A stretch of DNA of 64,000 nt from Perca fluviatilis (lineage: Eukaryota; Chordata; Actinopteri; Perciformes; Percidae). The DNA is taken from positions 9,888,249 through 9,952,248 of the forward strand of contig NC_053126.1 of NCBI RefSeq assembly GCF_010015445.1, given 5' to 3'. The notes under the pieces are model-generated. The model was not told the origin of the DNA, ran no database searches, and worked only from the letters and a program-made list of their open reading frames with translations. Of the stretch, positions 11,530-23,664 are shown piece by piece. Every line of letters begins with the position of its first letter. Positions within the stretch are counted from its first letter, which is position 1. Position numbers and translations under genes: made by a program.

Positions 11530-12095
11530 TCCAAAGACAACTAACAATGTGATCTTAATGATATCTGAGTTCCCCCCCCGCCCCAAATTACAAAGCACTT
11601 TGATATATCTACATTATATTCCTATATATTTTACTTTATACTTATGAGTAAATATGTATTCTCTTCATGATGTTACATCACTTAGATTATTAGACAGTTT
11701 CTTCATTTATCAAAGCATTATCTACTGAAGAACTAAAGTTAAGCACAAACCATAATGTTACAATAGTATAAAATGATGAAATGACAATAATGTAACTGTC
11801 AAAAATGATAGTAGATGTTGATCAGAATGAAATTGTATGTGCTTGTTAATACTCCATGTGGTGCCTATTGTTCTCAAAATGACTAATGAGAAACGGAGCC
11901 TTGATAACAAGATTAATTATGAATTAACATACTTGAAAAACCCTTGTATCTTAATGTGTCAGATGTCATTTGTATATTATTAGAATACATTTGGTTGTGG
12001 TGTTAATACTGAAACATTTTACACAAATTAAAACATGTCAGACAAAGGTCAAAACAGTTGACTTGGAGGGTTGACTCTGACTCAGTTTCATTAAA
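11530..12095. other. Intergenic, group C-type downstream spacer
   Basis: No gene. Closely parallels the DNA after V10 (18310-18860), V14 (23007-23540), V23 (38375-38920) and V30 (47997-48560). Confidence 0.65.
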
Positions 12096-12216
12096 TTGCA
12101 ATTATCTACACTACTAGCATCTACTACTCTCAGTCAGTCCAAGGCCGGTTTACCGTCTCCAGAGACGACAGCAGAAAGCAGCTGTATCTGCAGATGAACA
12201 GTCTGAAGATTGAAGA
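12096..12216 (+). pseudogene. IGHV: V7: VH fragment, group A
   Basis: Only CDR2 to most of FR3 remains ([20 protein letters not shown], then LYLQMNSLK). It ends before the YYC motif and joins the block that also occurs from about 2996. No RSS, leader or framework 1. Confidence 0.8.
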
Positions 12217-12640
12217 TGATTGTTGTATGACTGGCTTTTAAGAATTCTGAATAAAAAAAGTAAAAATCATGCTGCATGATATTTGATATATGATTTTATT
12301 TCTGACATAACCACACACATATGAAGGTAAAATATTTTGTTTATTACCGAAAAGTAACTTGTAAATGGATGAACTACAATAGTTTTGATCCTTGTTAAAG
12401 GATTTAGTTTTTTTCATTTTGTCACGTTTCAGTTCCTGAGCAGCTGTTTTCCTCTAAAAGGCTCCAAGATTCTCTGTATGTCTGTTTCTTTAAACATCTG
12501 CAAACACTGAAACCATTAAAAGTCTTTTATTAAAAGCTGCAAAATATATTACTATTCACATGATTGTGGCTGCTGTCAATGGATTTATGTTTGCACCAAA
12601 TACAGTCAGTAAGCAAATATATGAAAAAATAAATGCAGAT

Positions 12641-12790
12641 AGCAGCAACTACACAGCTTGGATCAGACAGCATGCAGGGAAAGGACTGGAGTGATTGTAC
12701 ATGGTGGTGTTACAGCCACCAAACTACAAATATTCACTGAAGAACAAGTTCAGTACCAAATTAAGACTCTCCCAGTGACTCATCAGTAAA
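12641..12790 (+). pseudogene. IGHV: V8: internal VH fragment, group B
   Basis: Near copy of V2 within a duplicated block: CDR1-FR2 (TAWIRQ), a TGA in place of the E-W tryptophan, CDR2 and part of FR3. Leader, FR1, FR3 end and heptamer are missing, and unlike V2 the nonamer region is also lost. Confidence 0.8.
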
Positions 12791-13212
12791 CCCCTCAGAG
12801 CCTGAACACTTGTAACATGAAGCCACCAGAGGAGGAGCCCTCAGACCACTAATGGTTTCTACACCAGCTCACTGTTACAGTAACAATCTAAAATGTGTTT
12901 GTCAGAGAACCAATTTCCACAATTCCACCACTACCCCTAGTCTTGTCAAGAGAACCATCTGGAAGGGCTTTGAAACTGAACTTGCCATTCAAAACTCTTT
13001 GCTTTATCCATTTCTGCTCAAGGCTTGTTTCTGCTAGCCACCCACAACATTACTGTGCATCAAAAACAACTAGTGGTGTTAAAAGCTTTTGCGTTAACTC
13101 TTTATTATAGCGTTCAATTTGACGGCCCTAGTTTAAATATTTGGAGGTTTCGATCACTGATACATCATTGTCTGTACTCCCACAAGACAGACTGAATTAC
13201 ACTTTTAGAAAC

Positions 13213-13512
13213 CGTTTAAAGGTCCCATGACATGGTACTCTTATAGACCTTAGTGGTCCCCGAATACTGCATCTGAAGTCTCTTTCCCGAAATTCAGCCT
13301 TGGTGCAGAATTACAGCCACTAGAGCTTTCAATGAGCTTTCATTAGTATGTGCCATTTCTGAGTCTGTAGCTTTTGAGGAGGAGAGAGAGGCGGGGGGTG
13401 CAAGGTGGAGGGTGGGGGTGTGGCCTTGACCCACTTTACTCATTTGGAAACCATGATTTCTCTCTTTAATGGGTGGGCCAAATTCTCTGGGTGGGCAAAG
13501 CAGAGAAAGTAA
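13213..13512. repeat. Interspersed fish repeat
   Basis: A GC-richer block starting GGTCCCATGACATGG and running to about GGGCAAAGCAGAG, inserted in DNA that is otherwise continuous in the paralogous block near 4340. No coding frame. The wording is one I associate with a widespread teleost interspersed repeat; the class is not clear from sequence alone. Confidence 0.5.
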
Positions 13513-13754
13513 ATAAACATATTCAAATGTTACAAAACGACTAATGTAATAAAAAAAGGGATTAGTAACATCAGGTTAAAAATGTGAAACAAAGTCAAAA
13601 TGGTAAGAGATACGGTGAGATGATTTGTGAAAACACAAAATACAGTTAGGAGAAAGCCAAAAAAGGAGGAGTCAATGCAAAACTCAGATATCTTCCACCT
13701 CTACTTATCTGAGTGCAGAGAGGAGGACAGAGAACAGTGGACACACAGTTTAAC

Positions 13755-14189
13755 ATGATGGACTATAGGACAGGACTGCTGCTTTTAACTCTCTGCTGGG
13801 CAGGTGAAGATTTTCTCTGATCTTAATTTGAAGTTGTCTTTAAAACATTACCAAAATTAAAAGCAACTACTGATTTTCTTTATTTGACAGGTGTTGATGG
13901 TCAGACTCTGACAGAATCTGAACCAGCAGTTAAAAGACCTGATGTTGTACAGATTGACCTGTACAACATCTGGATTGTAATTCAGTAGCTACTTGATGGC
14001 CTGGATCAGACAGGCTCCTGGAAAAGGACTGGAGTGGGTTGCGAGTAGCTATGACAGTAATAACATCTTCTAATCTGTCAGTCCAAGGCCGGTTTACCAT
14101 CTCCAGAGACAACAGCAGAGAGCAGCTGTATCTGCAGATGAACAGTCTGAAGACTGAAGATTCTGCTGTTTATTATTGTGCTCGAGAGC
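13755..14189 (+). pseudogene. IGHV: V9: frameshifted VH pseudogene, group A
   Basis: Leader 13755-13803 and V exon from 13891 start normally ([17 protein letters not shown]). The codons for G-E-S-H are then replaced by a shorter, unrelated stretch (GATGTTGTA), which shifts the frame before the first cysteine. A second lesion puts TAA in the CDR2-FR3 join (ATCTTCTAATCTG near 14067). RSS is present: CACAGTG 14190-14196, 23-bp spacer, ACAAAAATG 14220-14228. Confidence 0.88.
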
Positions 14190-14229
14190 CACAGTGACTG
14201 GAGTTGGTTGAGCAGCTGTACAAAAATGT

Positions 14230-14784
14230 TGCAGTACTAATTTGTATGGCTATATCCTAAGAAATAATATATTTATTAATATATTATACTTAAATACTTG
14301 GAGGTTATAGTCACTGTTATTTTAATGTATTGTTATCCCACATGAAAAAAAATAATTACACTTTATATATTATATTAACATGTTAAAGCAACAACAATTT
14401 TGTTGACAACTTAGCTTTAATGCTTATCATCTAATAATACTTAATATTTTTTTTCAAAGTCTGTTTCATCATTACTGAAAAATCTGAATCAGTCAGCTGT
14501 AGGAATGAGTGTGGAGATGAAGAAGGTTGGTGAGCTAAGATGGGGCCTGGTCATATAGAGGATTTGTGAATAAATCAGTGATCAGCTGAGTTCTCAAAGT
14601 CTGTTACAGACTTCAGAGGGGTGTACACTGTTATCCCGAATTAGTTGACTTTACTAGAAATTTGTTTGCAAACCCGTTGCTTGTTTTTACACAAGGTGAA
14701 ACTTAACAGGTCAAGTTGTATTAACACAGAGCGGTAAGTTGATGCAGTAGACAAATCAAGTCTACATTACTGTAGTAGTCAGTC
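14230..14784. other. Intergenic, left part of a duplicated spacer
   Basis: No gene. Parallels 24135-24715 downstream of V15. Confidence 0.65.
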
Positions 14785-15230
14785 TCGTTTTGCCAGACCT
14801 TCCTCCACCACAGTGCTGTGGAAGAGGGTCTGGCTAGTCCACACAGCATTCCTGGATGGGAGAAAAATATCTCTGCTCTGGTTTATTGGCATTTCTATAA
14901 AACAATCACAATAGTCATGGGCGGCGCTAAGCGCTGTATGGAGCAACGGTGCCTCTGCAAAATAGCCTCGGCCTGGAACTTGTTTTGGTGGAACTTGTAC
15001 GTTCTAAAGTTGTTTTAGTCGTACAACAAAAGACAAGATTGGACAGATAGTCTAGCTAGCTGTCTGGATTTACCTTGCAGAGATCTGAGAAAAGTTTAAC
15101 CTTAGTCCTCATAAATCAACCAGAGTTTAAAATGTCAACACAAAGAAATCCCAAGGCAACGGATATCCGGCGTAATTGAGTGAAATCCGTCGACAGCAAC
15201 GGAGCAATCCCTGAAGTGCAACATTGAGGA
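14785..15230. repeat. Interspersed MITE-like repeat, copy 1
   Basis: GC-richer island starting near CCAGACCTTCCTCC and ending near GCAATCCCTGAAGTG. It contains GGGCGGCGCTAAGCGC. A small open frame (14818-15018) is conserved in the copy at 24715-25155, but this reflects recent duplication, not a gene. Confidence 0.5.
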
Positions 15231-15647
15231 TATAGACTAAGTAGTCAGAACTAAAAATCATTAGTAAACATGAATACTTTTTCAGGAGACATGTTGTCTG
15301 AAATAAGCATGTTAAAGCTTTAGTGCGTTACATTCAAACCATTGCCAAAATGGGTTGATACAAAGCTGATTAAGACTGTCAGCTCCACACAACTCCCTCT
15401 GGATTTCTCAGTATGGCTATGTTCAGAATCTGGTGTTGTCCGAGAACTATGTTCAAGTAACAGAGTTTTTGACACATTGAATAAGCTGAAATGTTCGAAC
15501 AGCTTAAAAAAAAAAGAATGTAGGGTTTTTGTATTTCTTAGGGTTTATTTAAGTTTATTTAAATACATCTTCACTCAATCCAAATAAAATGAATGGGTTT
15601 CAGTTTTAGTGACGTCTGCACGTATAACGTTAACTTATGGCTTATTG

Positions 15648-15944
15648 CAGTGGTTCCCAAACCTTTTCACATCAAGGTCCCCTACACTGACACAAATTAG
15701 ACCACTGACCCCCATTTGATAAGATTTTGTTCCCAGATCCCCAATCTGATCTTCTCTTTGATGTTTTACTACAGAAAGTGTTTAAACCCATGACCCAAAT
15801 AGTTATACATTCTGTCAGTGTATGAACTTCTGTCATTGTACTTAGGAAATATAGTAAAAATAAACAAATACCCTTTTTGCTGGGGACCCCTTAAACACCC
15901 TCATGAACCCCTGTGGGTCCCCAGAACCCCCTTTTGAAAACACT
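15648..15944. mobile_element. hAT-like MITE, copy 1
   Basis: Begins CAGTGGTTCCCAAACC, a wording typical of hAT-family non-autonomous elements, and ends with the partly complementary TTTTGAAAACACT. No transposase frame. The paralogous copy is 25843-26140. Confidence 0.6.
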
Positions 15945-15955
15945 CACCAGCCTGC

Positions 15956-17256
15956 TGTGGCGGCACGAGAGCTGACGAAACCAAACACAGACAACGCCCT
16001 AGGAATTTCACCCAGAGAATGATTTTACTTCCAATTACACGATTATCATATTTAAGGTCACACAGGTCAGTATACAAAAGTGCCAAAGACGAGGTTCAAC
16101 TTACAAAGAATACCATTTTATTTCAATATAAAACAATAAAGTTAAAAAGCAATCAATTTAAAAACACATTCACACCAAAAAAAGGGGGAACATAATTAGG
16201 CTGAGGCTTACCAGTGGCGGAGAAGGGGGTACGAGGGGGTAAGGGGGATCCCAGGGAAAGTCACCCGTGACACAAAAAAAATCAGTGAACACAGCAAATC
16301 AAAATGGGGAAACACAGCACACCGGGAAGGAGATGCCACCACCCGGACACCAACACCACCACCTTCGGCTCTCAGTCAACTAAAAAATGGGAAGAGAAAT
16401 GGAAAACACAAAATTAAAGGGTTTCACTCACAAAAGAAATATCAAAAATCATAACAGATTATAAGGAAACAAATTGAAAGGAATCAAACACAATATAAAT
16501 ACAATGTAATGGCCAGAACCACTAGTGGTTCCAGAAAGCCGTACCAAAACAAGAAACAGAACACTTATAATTAACACAACATAACCAAGAAAAATCAATA
16601 TTTAAATAAAAAAAACTAAACTAAACAAAATATAAGTACAATTTTGAATTAAATTGAAAGCAAAATAAAAAGAAAAGAAAGAAACAACTAAATCAACCAA
16701 ATTAATATAAGGAGCCAAACCCCTCAACTACATTCATTCAAATAAAAGCAGGTGGCTCATACATCGGCCCAGTAGCCATGAAGGCAACACAGGCGTGCAA
16801 CAATACTCAGGATTTTTAAATAGCAGCAGTGGCAGTCTCGGCAAAAGCCTCCTTAGGTAAAACAGCAATCTCGACAGACAGCAGCCTCGGCAAAAGCTTT
16901 CTTAGGCAAAACAGCAGCCAGTAGTTGAAGTGTTACAGCTAACAGGGATCTCCGGCGGCTTCAGCATTCCGTTCAAGCAGCGTTTTAGTAGACCCAGAGG
17001 GAGGCAGCTCCGAGCATGCAAACCGCAGCAGCTATCAGTGTTACTGCTTACTTAAGGTAAAAAAAAAAAAAACCCCCCCCACAAAACAAAAAAAACACAC
17101 CGCGGTGTAGAAAAACCCGAAAGTGTAGAGGACTTCCGTCAAAAATGAGCAAGAGAGGGCGGAAGGAGGACAACTAGCTGCTTTTATACCAGGCCCTTAG
17201 CCAGTGATTGGTCAAAAAAGCGCCAGGTAGTTAGGAGTTCAACTCATACTGCTACA
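15956..17256. mobile_element. LTR-like insertion in duplicated spacer
   Basis: A 1301-bp segment beginning TGTGGCGGCACG and ending ACTGCTACA. It is absent from the paralogous spacer, which reads CCAGCCTACCAATAC straight through at about 26143-26157. Flanks are CTGC (15952-15955) and CTAC (17257-17260), a 4-bp target duplication with one change. No coding frame; a TATA-like TTTTATACC lies near 17181. Solo LTR candidate inserted after the spacer was duplicated. Confidence 0.6.
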
Positions 17257-17680
17257 CTACCAATACTTAATTATTGTTCTCTCACTCGCGCCTAAAGCGA
17301 AAAAACTTTTCTGTGATTGGACATTGCAGCTTGTGGAATTGTGGGACTTTTTTTGAGCAGTGAGCAGTGAGACAAAAAAAGATCACAGTAGGTCATAATA
17401 GTTACTCGCACACTGATCATAAATTATATTTCTGGACCACACATTTATGTTTAGGGGCAAATGTGAGTGAAATACTCGCAATGTAAAGCTCTGCCTGTAT
17501 GTGTAATTTATATATTTTTTATGTATTGTATGCAGGATGTTTACAGTAAAATAACTTGTTTCCAGGCCTTCAATGTTTCATTTCGTGATTTTGTCTTAAT
17601 TGTTCCATTCTTAAAATAATCACACATCACAAGCAGCAGGTAAAGTCCATCTATGATGTTCCCTTTTAAACCTGTAGAGG
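17257..17680. other. Intergenic spacer before V10
   Basis: No gene. The first part parallels 26150-26300; the rest is AT-rich and enters the V10 promoter (ATGCAAAC at 17688-17695). Confidence 0.5.
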
Positions 17681-17821
17681 GAGGTCTATGCAAACTCTTC
17701 CTTCTTTATAAACACACCAACAGCAACTGTAGAATCATTAGAGGCAGAACAGCTGACAGTTTCATACATCTCAGAAAGACTTTGATCAGACATCAGTTCA
17801 TCGCAGAGTTTGATGGGAAAT

Positions 17822-18270
17822 ATGATTGTCTGGGGTTTATTTTTTGTAGTTGCTATTAATGGTGAGGGAATCATTTTTGCAGTTACAAAGTAAAGCAATT
17901 AGTTATTTTAAATGCTCATATTTTCAAGTGTGATGGATGATGATCATTTCTTTCCTTACAGGAGTTTGGAGTGAGATCAAACTGGACCAGTCTCCCTCTC
18001 AGGTGAAAAGACCTGGAGAGACAGTGAAGATGTCATGTATCATATCTGGTTATAGCATGACAAGCTACAGTATCAACTGGATACGACAGAGACCAGGAGA
18101 AGCTCTGGAGTGGATTGGGTGGATAAACACTAATACAAACACTCCGAGCTATGCCAGCTCCTTTCAGAGCCGTTTCAGTTTTACTCAAGATGTTCCCAGC
18201 AGCACTCAGTACCTCGAGGTCCAGAGCCTGACAGCAGCAGATTCTGCTGTTTACTTCTGTGCTCGACAGA
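17822..18270 (+). CDS. IGHV: V10: intact VH segment, group C
   Basis: Leader exon 17822-17861 (MIVWGLFFVVAING; an in-frame ATG at 17813 would add MGN), intron of 100 bp, V exon 17962-18270. FR1 [23 protein letters not shown]1 GYSMTSYSIN, FR2 [16 protein letters not shown]3 with the unusual [19 protein letters not shown] and LEVQSL, ending YFCARQ. No stops; core Cys and Trp are present. RSS: CACAGTG 18271-18277, 23-bp spacer, consensus ACAAAAACC 18301-18309. Looks functional. Confidence 0.92.
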
Positions 18271-18309
18271 CACAGTGACTGAAGACAGTGGAGCAGCTGC
18301 ACAAAAACC

Positions 18310-18890
18310 TCCACAACAGCAATGTGATCTTAATGATATCTGAGTCCCCCCCCTTACAAAGCACTTTGATATATCTACATTATATTTCTATATATTTTAC
18401 TTTATACTTATGAGTAAATATGTATTCTCTTTATGATGTGACATCACTAAGAGTATTAGACAGAGTTTCTTCAATTGTCAAAGCATAAAGTTGCCAAAGT
18501 CAAGTACAAACCATAATGTTATAATAGTATAAAATGGTGAAATGACAATAACGTAATTGTCAAAAATGATAGTAGATGTTGATCTGAATGAAACTGTATA
18601 TGAATGTAAATGCTCCATGTGCTGCCTATTGTTCTCAAAATGACTAAGAAGAAACAGAGCCTTGATAACAAGATTAATTATGATTTAACACATTTAAAAA
18701 AACATTATATCTTAATGTGTCAGATGTTCTTTGTGTATTATTAGAATAAATTTGGTTGTGGTGTTAATACGGAAACATTTACACACAATATAACATGTCA
18801 GACAAACGTCAAAACAGCTGACTTGGAGGGTAGACTCTGACTCAGTTTCATTAAATATCTCCAGTCCAGATGTTTCCTCCCTGTGAGGAG
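18310..18890. other. Intergenic, group C downstream spacer
   Basis: No gene; conserved link between a group C V and the following group A V, also present after V14, V23 and V30. Confidence 0.65.
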
Positions 18891-18975
18891 GAGTCGATGC
18901 AAAACTCAGATATCTTCACCTCTACTTATCTGAGTGCAGAGAGGAGGACAGAGAACAGTGGACACACAGTTTAAC

Positions 18976-19418
18976 ATGATGGACTATAGGACAGGACTGC
19001 TGCTTTTAACTCTCTGCTGGGCAGGTGAAGATTTTCACTGATCTTGACTTAAAGTTGTCTTTAAAACATTACCAAAACAGAAAAGCAACTGATTATTTTT
19101 TGTACTTGACAGGTGTCGATGGTCAGACTCTGACAGAATCTGAACCAGCGATTAAAAGACCTGGAGAATCCCACAGATTGACCTGTACAGCATCTGGATT
19201 GTCATTCAGTAGCAGATGGATGGCCTGGATCAGACAGGCTCCTGGAAAAGGACTGGAATTTGTAGCAACTATCGAATATGATAGTGACAGAATCTATTAC
19301 TCTCAGTCAGTTCAAGGCCGGTTTACCATCTCCAGAGACAACAGCAGAGAGCAGCTGTATCTGCAGATGAACAGTCTGAAGACTGAAGATTCTGCTGTTT
19401 ATTATTGTGCTCGAGAGC
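18976..19418 (+). CDS. IGHV: V11: intact VH segment, group A
   Basis: Leader 18976-19024, V exon 19113-19418. FR1 [23 protein letters not shown]1 [12 protein letters not shown]2 [14 protein letters not shown] with Phe in place of the usual Trp in E-W, CDR2 [10 protein letters not shown]3 as in V3, ending YYCARE. RSS: CACAGTG 19419-19425, 23-bp spacer, ACAAAATCC 19449-19457. The leader intron is open in one frame, so an unspliced reading frame of 133 codons exists, but splice sites are normal. Near twin of V18. Looks functional. Confidence 0.92.
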
Positions 19419-19457
19419 CACAGTGACTGGAGTTGGTTGAGCAGCTGTACAAAATCC

Positions 19458-20390
19458 TACAGTACTCATTCTTTCAGGCTGGTAGTGCACAAGTTTACAT
19501 ATATTTCATAAAATGTATATATGTAAACATTTTATATTACATTGTTGTTTTCAGTTTGTTACGTAGTTTTACATTCTGTAATTTTATTGTCATATATGTT
19601 TTTATTATGAATTAATAATCCTCCCTGTATTATACACAAACTTGAAAACACATTAACAACACAATAAAGATCACTCATTGATAAAAGGTCCAAACACAGT
19701 CCAACAATCTGGTTGCTGAAATTAAACTTCTACAAATACTTTACATTTCTTCAAAGTAAGACACAATTATGTCTGGAAATGATATGATGTGGAATCTATG
19801 AGAATGAAAAATAATGTTAGTGTTTCTTTTATAAAATCACTAGAGGACAGTCAGTGTCTAGTTTCTCTCTCATCTGTTACTAAAAGGAGAAACTCAGATC
19901 TGCTGTTCTCATTGATCTTAACTGACTGATATTCAAACTCTAAAATGATTCATATTGCTCTGTGATAAAATTAATAGGTAAATAAGAATATGTCACTTTT
20001 TCCATCACATACTATAATATCATTAAAATTATTTCTAAGAGAAAACAGCTGAAAGTGGAGATGAGTGATGACAGCATTCAATGTTATTGTTTAGAGTGAA
20101 TTTCCTTGTATCGTGTATGGAGATAACTATTTTATTTATAGAGATTTTTAATGTTTGAAGAAAGAATAATAATATAGTCATTAAGGAGTTAATGTTGTGT
20201 ATCAACACAAATGTAAGTCTAGAAAGTAAGTGGAGACAATATTGACAGTTTAATGCAATAAAGTCATCTGTACCTAGATATGAAGAAATCAAAAATGACA
20301 CGCATATTTTCACTCTGCAGATATAATAACACTGAACAAACTCTTCTATTGACTCCAGTTAGACCAACATTGATGCTTCATATGTTTGAT
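19458..20390. other. Intergenic spacer V11 to V12
   Basis: AT-rich, no gene. About 19458-19730 parallels the DNA after V18; an octamer-like ATGCAAAC lies at 20394-20401 before V12. Confidence 0.55.
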
Positions 20391-20487
20391 TTTATGCAAA
20401 CTCAGTGACCTTCCTTGTTTCTCAGCTATAAAAACATCACATCAGGCTGTCAGTGGAGTTCACAGCACGTCAGTTTCAACATAAACC

Positions 20488-20914
20488 ATGTTCTCTGGAG
20501 CTCTGCTGCTGCTGTTGGCAGCTGGATGTGAGTCTCTCTGGATTTGTTAAAGTCAAAAGTTCTTCTTTTACAGTATAACTTGATCATTTGTTACAAAACA
20601 TTTTCTTTTTTAACAGGTGTGAAGTGTGAACAGTTGACCCAGCCAGCCTCTGTGACTGTGCAGCCAGGTCAACGTCTGACCATCACCTGTCAGGTCTCTT
20701 ATTCTCTCAGCAGCTACTACACAGCTTGGATCAGACAGCCTGCAGGGAAAGGACAGGAGTGGATTGGAATGAAATATACTGGAGCTTCATACTACAAAGA
20801 TTCACTGAAGAACAAGTTCAGTATTGACTTAGAGACTTCCAGCAAGACAGTGACTCTAAATGGACAGAATGTGCAGCCTGAAGACACTGCTGTGTATTAC
20901 TGTGCCAAGAGAGC
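20488..20914 (+). CDS. IGHV: V12: open VH segment with damaged nonamer, group B
   Basis: Leader 20488-20527 (MFSGALLLLLAAGC) and V exon 20617-20914. FR1 CEQLTQPASVTVQPGQRLTI, CDR1 YSLSSYYTA, FR2 WIRQPAGKGQEWIG (Q for L before E-W), FR3 NKFSIDLETSSKTVTLNGQN, ending YYCAKR with one extra base against V19. Coding is intact. The RSS is not: heptamer CACAGTA 20915-20921 is followed at the 23-bp position by AAAATCAAT instead of ACAAAAACC. Best called an open reading frame with doubtful ability to rearrange. Confidence 0.85.
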
Positions 20915-21441
20915 CACAGTAACACAAACCATCAGTAGTAAATTAAAATCAATGATACATCATAATATGTATATACTGTATAATCTTCAAGTGATGAAAT
21001 AAATTCATCTCACAACTTCATTTTAAAAGAATGTAATCTAACAGTAGAAATGAATCCTAAAAATTAGAGTCTCTTCCATAATATTATTTAATAATTATGT
21101 AAATCATAACTGCATCAGTAACGGAATTGGGTTTAGGAAACATTGTGATGTAAATTAGTGAAACTACAAATTTTTTTTATTTTCATTAACTAACACTTAT
21201 TTGTCAGAGTTCCACCTTTTCTTTGTGAGAGATTCAAGTTCCACATTTTATTTGTGTGAGATGAAGACCTGAACATTTCATCTTCATTTTGATTTATTCA
21301 AATATACTTTAGTCAGCTGATTTACTATCATCAGTATGTAAATCAGCCTCCTTGTGTGTTGCCTCATAAAGAAGAGAAGTGTGTGTGTGTCAGTGAGAGA
21401 CAGAAGAGCTCACATCAGTTCAGTGATTTGTGTTTCCACAA

Positions 21442-21751
21442 GTGTGAACAGTATTGATCTCATCCAGACAGACTCAATGGTTGTGCAGCCTGGACAGTCT
21501 CTGACCATCAGCTGTCAGGTCTCTGGTTATTCTTTGACTGATGACAGCTATGCAACAGGTTGGATCAGACAGAGTGAAGGAAAACCAATGGACTGGATTT
21601 CCCATCAGTGGGGTGGAGGTAGCCTTATTCAAAATAATGCTCTGAAGAACAAGTTCAGCTACGGCAGAGACACTTCTGCTCTAACAGTGACTCTAAAAGG
21701 ACAGAATGTGCAGCCTGAGGACACAGATGTGTATTACTGTGTACGTTACCA
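21442..21751 (+). pseudogene. IGHV: V13: leaderless VH pseudogene, group B2
   Basis: Against V20, the leader exon and intron are deleted: GTTCAG joins directly to TGATTTGTGTTTCC near 21420-21436. The acceptor also reads ACAAG instead of ACAGG. The V itself is open (NSIDLIQTDSMVVQPGQSLT, GYSLTDDSYATGWIRQ, KPMDWISHQW in place of the usual GLEWIG, YYCVRY). RSS: CACAGTG 21752-21758, 23-bp spacer, ACAAATACC 21782-21790. It could rearrange but would lack a signal peptide. Confidence 0.85.
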
Positions 21752-21790
21752 CACAGTGATACAAACCACCAACAGACCTGCACAAATACC

Positions 21791-22370
21791 CAGCAACCAG
21801 CCAGATTCAACCACACACACTTTGTAAAATTAGTGTAAACAAATAAATTATCCAGCAGTCTATGTGGCCAGTTACTCCCTGATAGAGAGATTTTCTATGA
21901 TTAAATGTATTTGAAAAATTTCTCACTACAAGGATGTGATGTTGTATATCTCTAAATTGTATTCAGAAAGTTAGAAAAGAAAAAAATATTTCCTGTTACA
22001 TACAAAAAGCTGGATCAGGCAATAACATTTGATATAAGCAAGATAAACATACCCATTCAAATATGCAGCTTAAGTATGCAAATAATATTGTTGTAATTTG
22101 GCTATGAAAAATATCATGTCATCTGCTTTTTTTAAATGCCAATACTAGAAACCAAGAAAATACACATTTTGTTATCACTTAAACAGTATATATATATAAG
22201 AAATATTTCTCAGTTCAGTATACTGTCAGAAAAATACAGCTTGTCTGTCCCTGTAGTATTTCATAGCAGAAGTAGTTGACATGTATTTGGTATTTTTTAG
22301 TTTCCTGCTCTTGTAGAAAACTACTGATGATAAAGTGCATCTGCTTTCCATGTTCCCTTTTTAAACCTGA
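21791..22370. other. Intergenic spacer V13 to V14
   Basis: No gene; parallels 33613-33883 plus 35335-35640 and 46800-47340. It carries the intact CATT target (22054-22057) that is occupied by the LTR-like insert at 33884. Confidence 0.6.
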
Positions 22371-22524
22371 AGAGGGAGGTCCATGCAAACTCTTCCTTCC
22401 TTATAATCACACCATCAACAGCTCTTAGAACATTTATGACAGAACAACTGGGACACTTTAGAAAACTTAGAAATATTCAGATCAGAAAACACTGGATTAC
22501 AGTGTTTATTACAGAATGGAAAAC

Positions 22525-22967
22525 ATGATTTCATTGAGTTTATTCTTTATAGTTACTTTTCACGGTAAGAGTAATTTCTGCTTTAACACACTGAAGACAC
22601 TCTAGTGTAACTATTTAACCTCTGTGATGGATGATTATCACAATTTCTTTCCTTACAGGAGTTTGGAGTGAGATCAAACTGGACCAGTCTCCCTCTGAGG
22701 TGAAAAGACCTGGAGAGACAGTGAAGATGTCATGTATCATATCTGGCTTTGACATGACAGACTACTATATTCACTGGATACGACAGAGACCAGGAGAAGC
22801 TCTGGAGTGGATTGGGTGGATGAATGCAGGTTCAAACTCTGCTAGCTATGGCAGCTCCTTTCAAAGCCGTTTCATCATGACTGAAGATGTTCCCAGCAGC
22901 ACTCAGTACCTCGAGGTCCAGAGCCTGACAGCAGCAGATTCTGCTGTTTACTTCTGTGCTCGAGAGA
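22525..22967 (+). CDS. IGHV: V14: intact VH segment, group C
   Basis: Leader 22525-22564 ([14 protein letters not shown]), V exon 22659-22967. FR1 [23 protein letters not shown]1 [12 protein letters not shown]2 [17 protein letters not shown]2 [10 protein letters not shown]3 [19 protein letters not shown] then LEVQSL, ending YFCARE. RSS: CACAGTG 22968-22974, 23-bp spacer, ACAAAAACC 22998-23006. Octamer-like ATGCAAAC near 22383. Looks functional; V21 and V30 are its paralogues. Confidence 0.92.
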
Positions 22968-23006
22968 CACAGTGACTGAAGACAGTGGAACAGCTGCACA
23001 AAAACC

Positions 23007-23580
23007 TCCACAGACAACAAACAGGAATGTGATCTTAATGACATCTGAGTCCACCCCCACCGCACCTTACAAAGCACTTTGATATATCTTCATTATATTT
23101 CTATATATTTTACTTTTTATTATGAGTACATATGTATTCTCTTTATTATGTTACATCACTTAAATTATAAGACAGAGTTTCTACATTTGTCAATGCCTTG
23201 TACAAACCATAATGTTATAATAGTATAAAATGGGGAAATGACAATAACATAATTGTCAAAAATGATAGTAGATGTGGATCGGAATGAAATTGTATATGAT
23301 TGTAAATACTCCATGTGCTGCCTATTCTCAAAAATGACTAATGAGAAACAGAGCCTTGATAATAACATTAATTATGAATTAACACATTTGAATAAACCTT
23401 ATATGTTTCAAGGTTCATTTGTATATTATTTGAATACATGTGGTTGTGGTGTTAATACTGAAACATTTTACACAAATTAAACCATGTCAGACAAACGTCT
23501 AAACAGCTGACTTGCAGGTTTGACTCTGACTCAGTTTCATTAAATATCTCCAGTCCAGATGTTTCCTCCCTGTGAGGAGG
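23007..23580. other. Intergenic, group C downstream spacer
   Basis: No gene; another copy of the C-to-A link region. Confidence 0.6.
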
Positions 23581-23664
23581 AGTCAATGCAAAACTCAGAT
23601 ATCTTCACCTCTACTTATCTGAGTGCAGAGAGGAGGACAGAGAACAGTGGACACACAGTTTAAC

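Noticed and set aside
14818..15018. Open frame conserved at 24746-24946
   Set aside because: Both copies lie in a recent duplication and a MITE-like repeat; similarity is explained without coding selection.
20488..20914. Calling V12 fully functional
   Set aside because: The coding is intact, but the nonamer position does not match any working RSS in the window.
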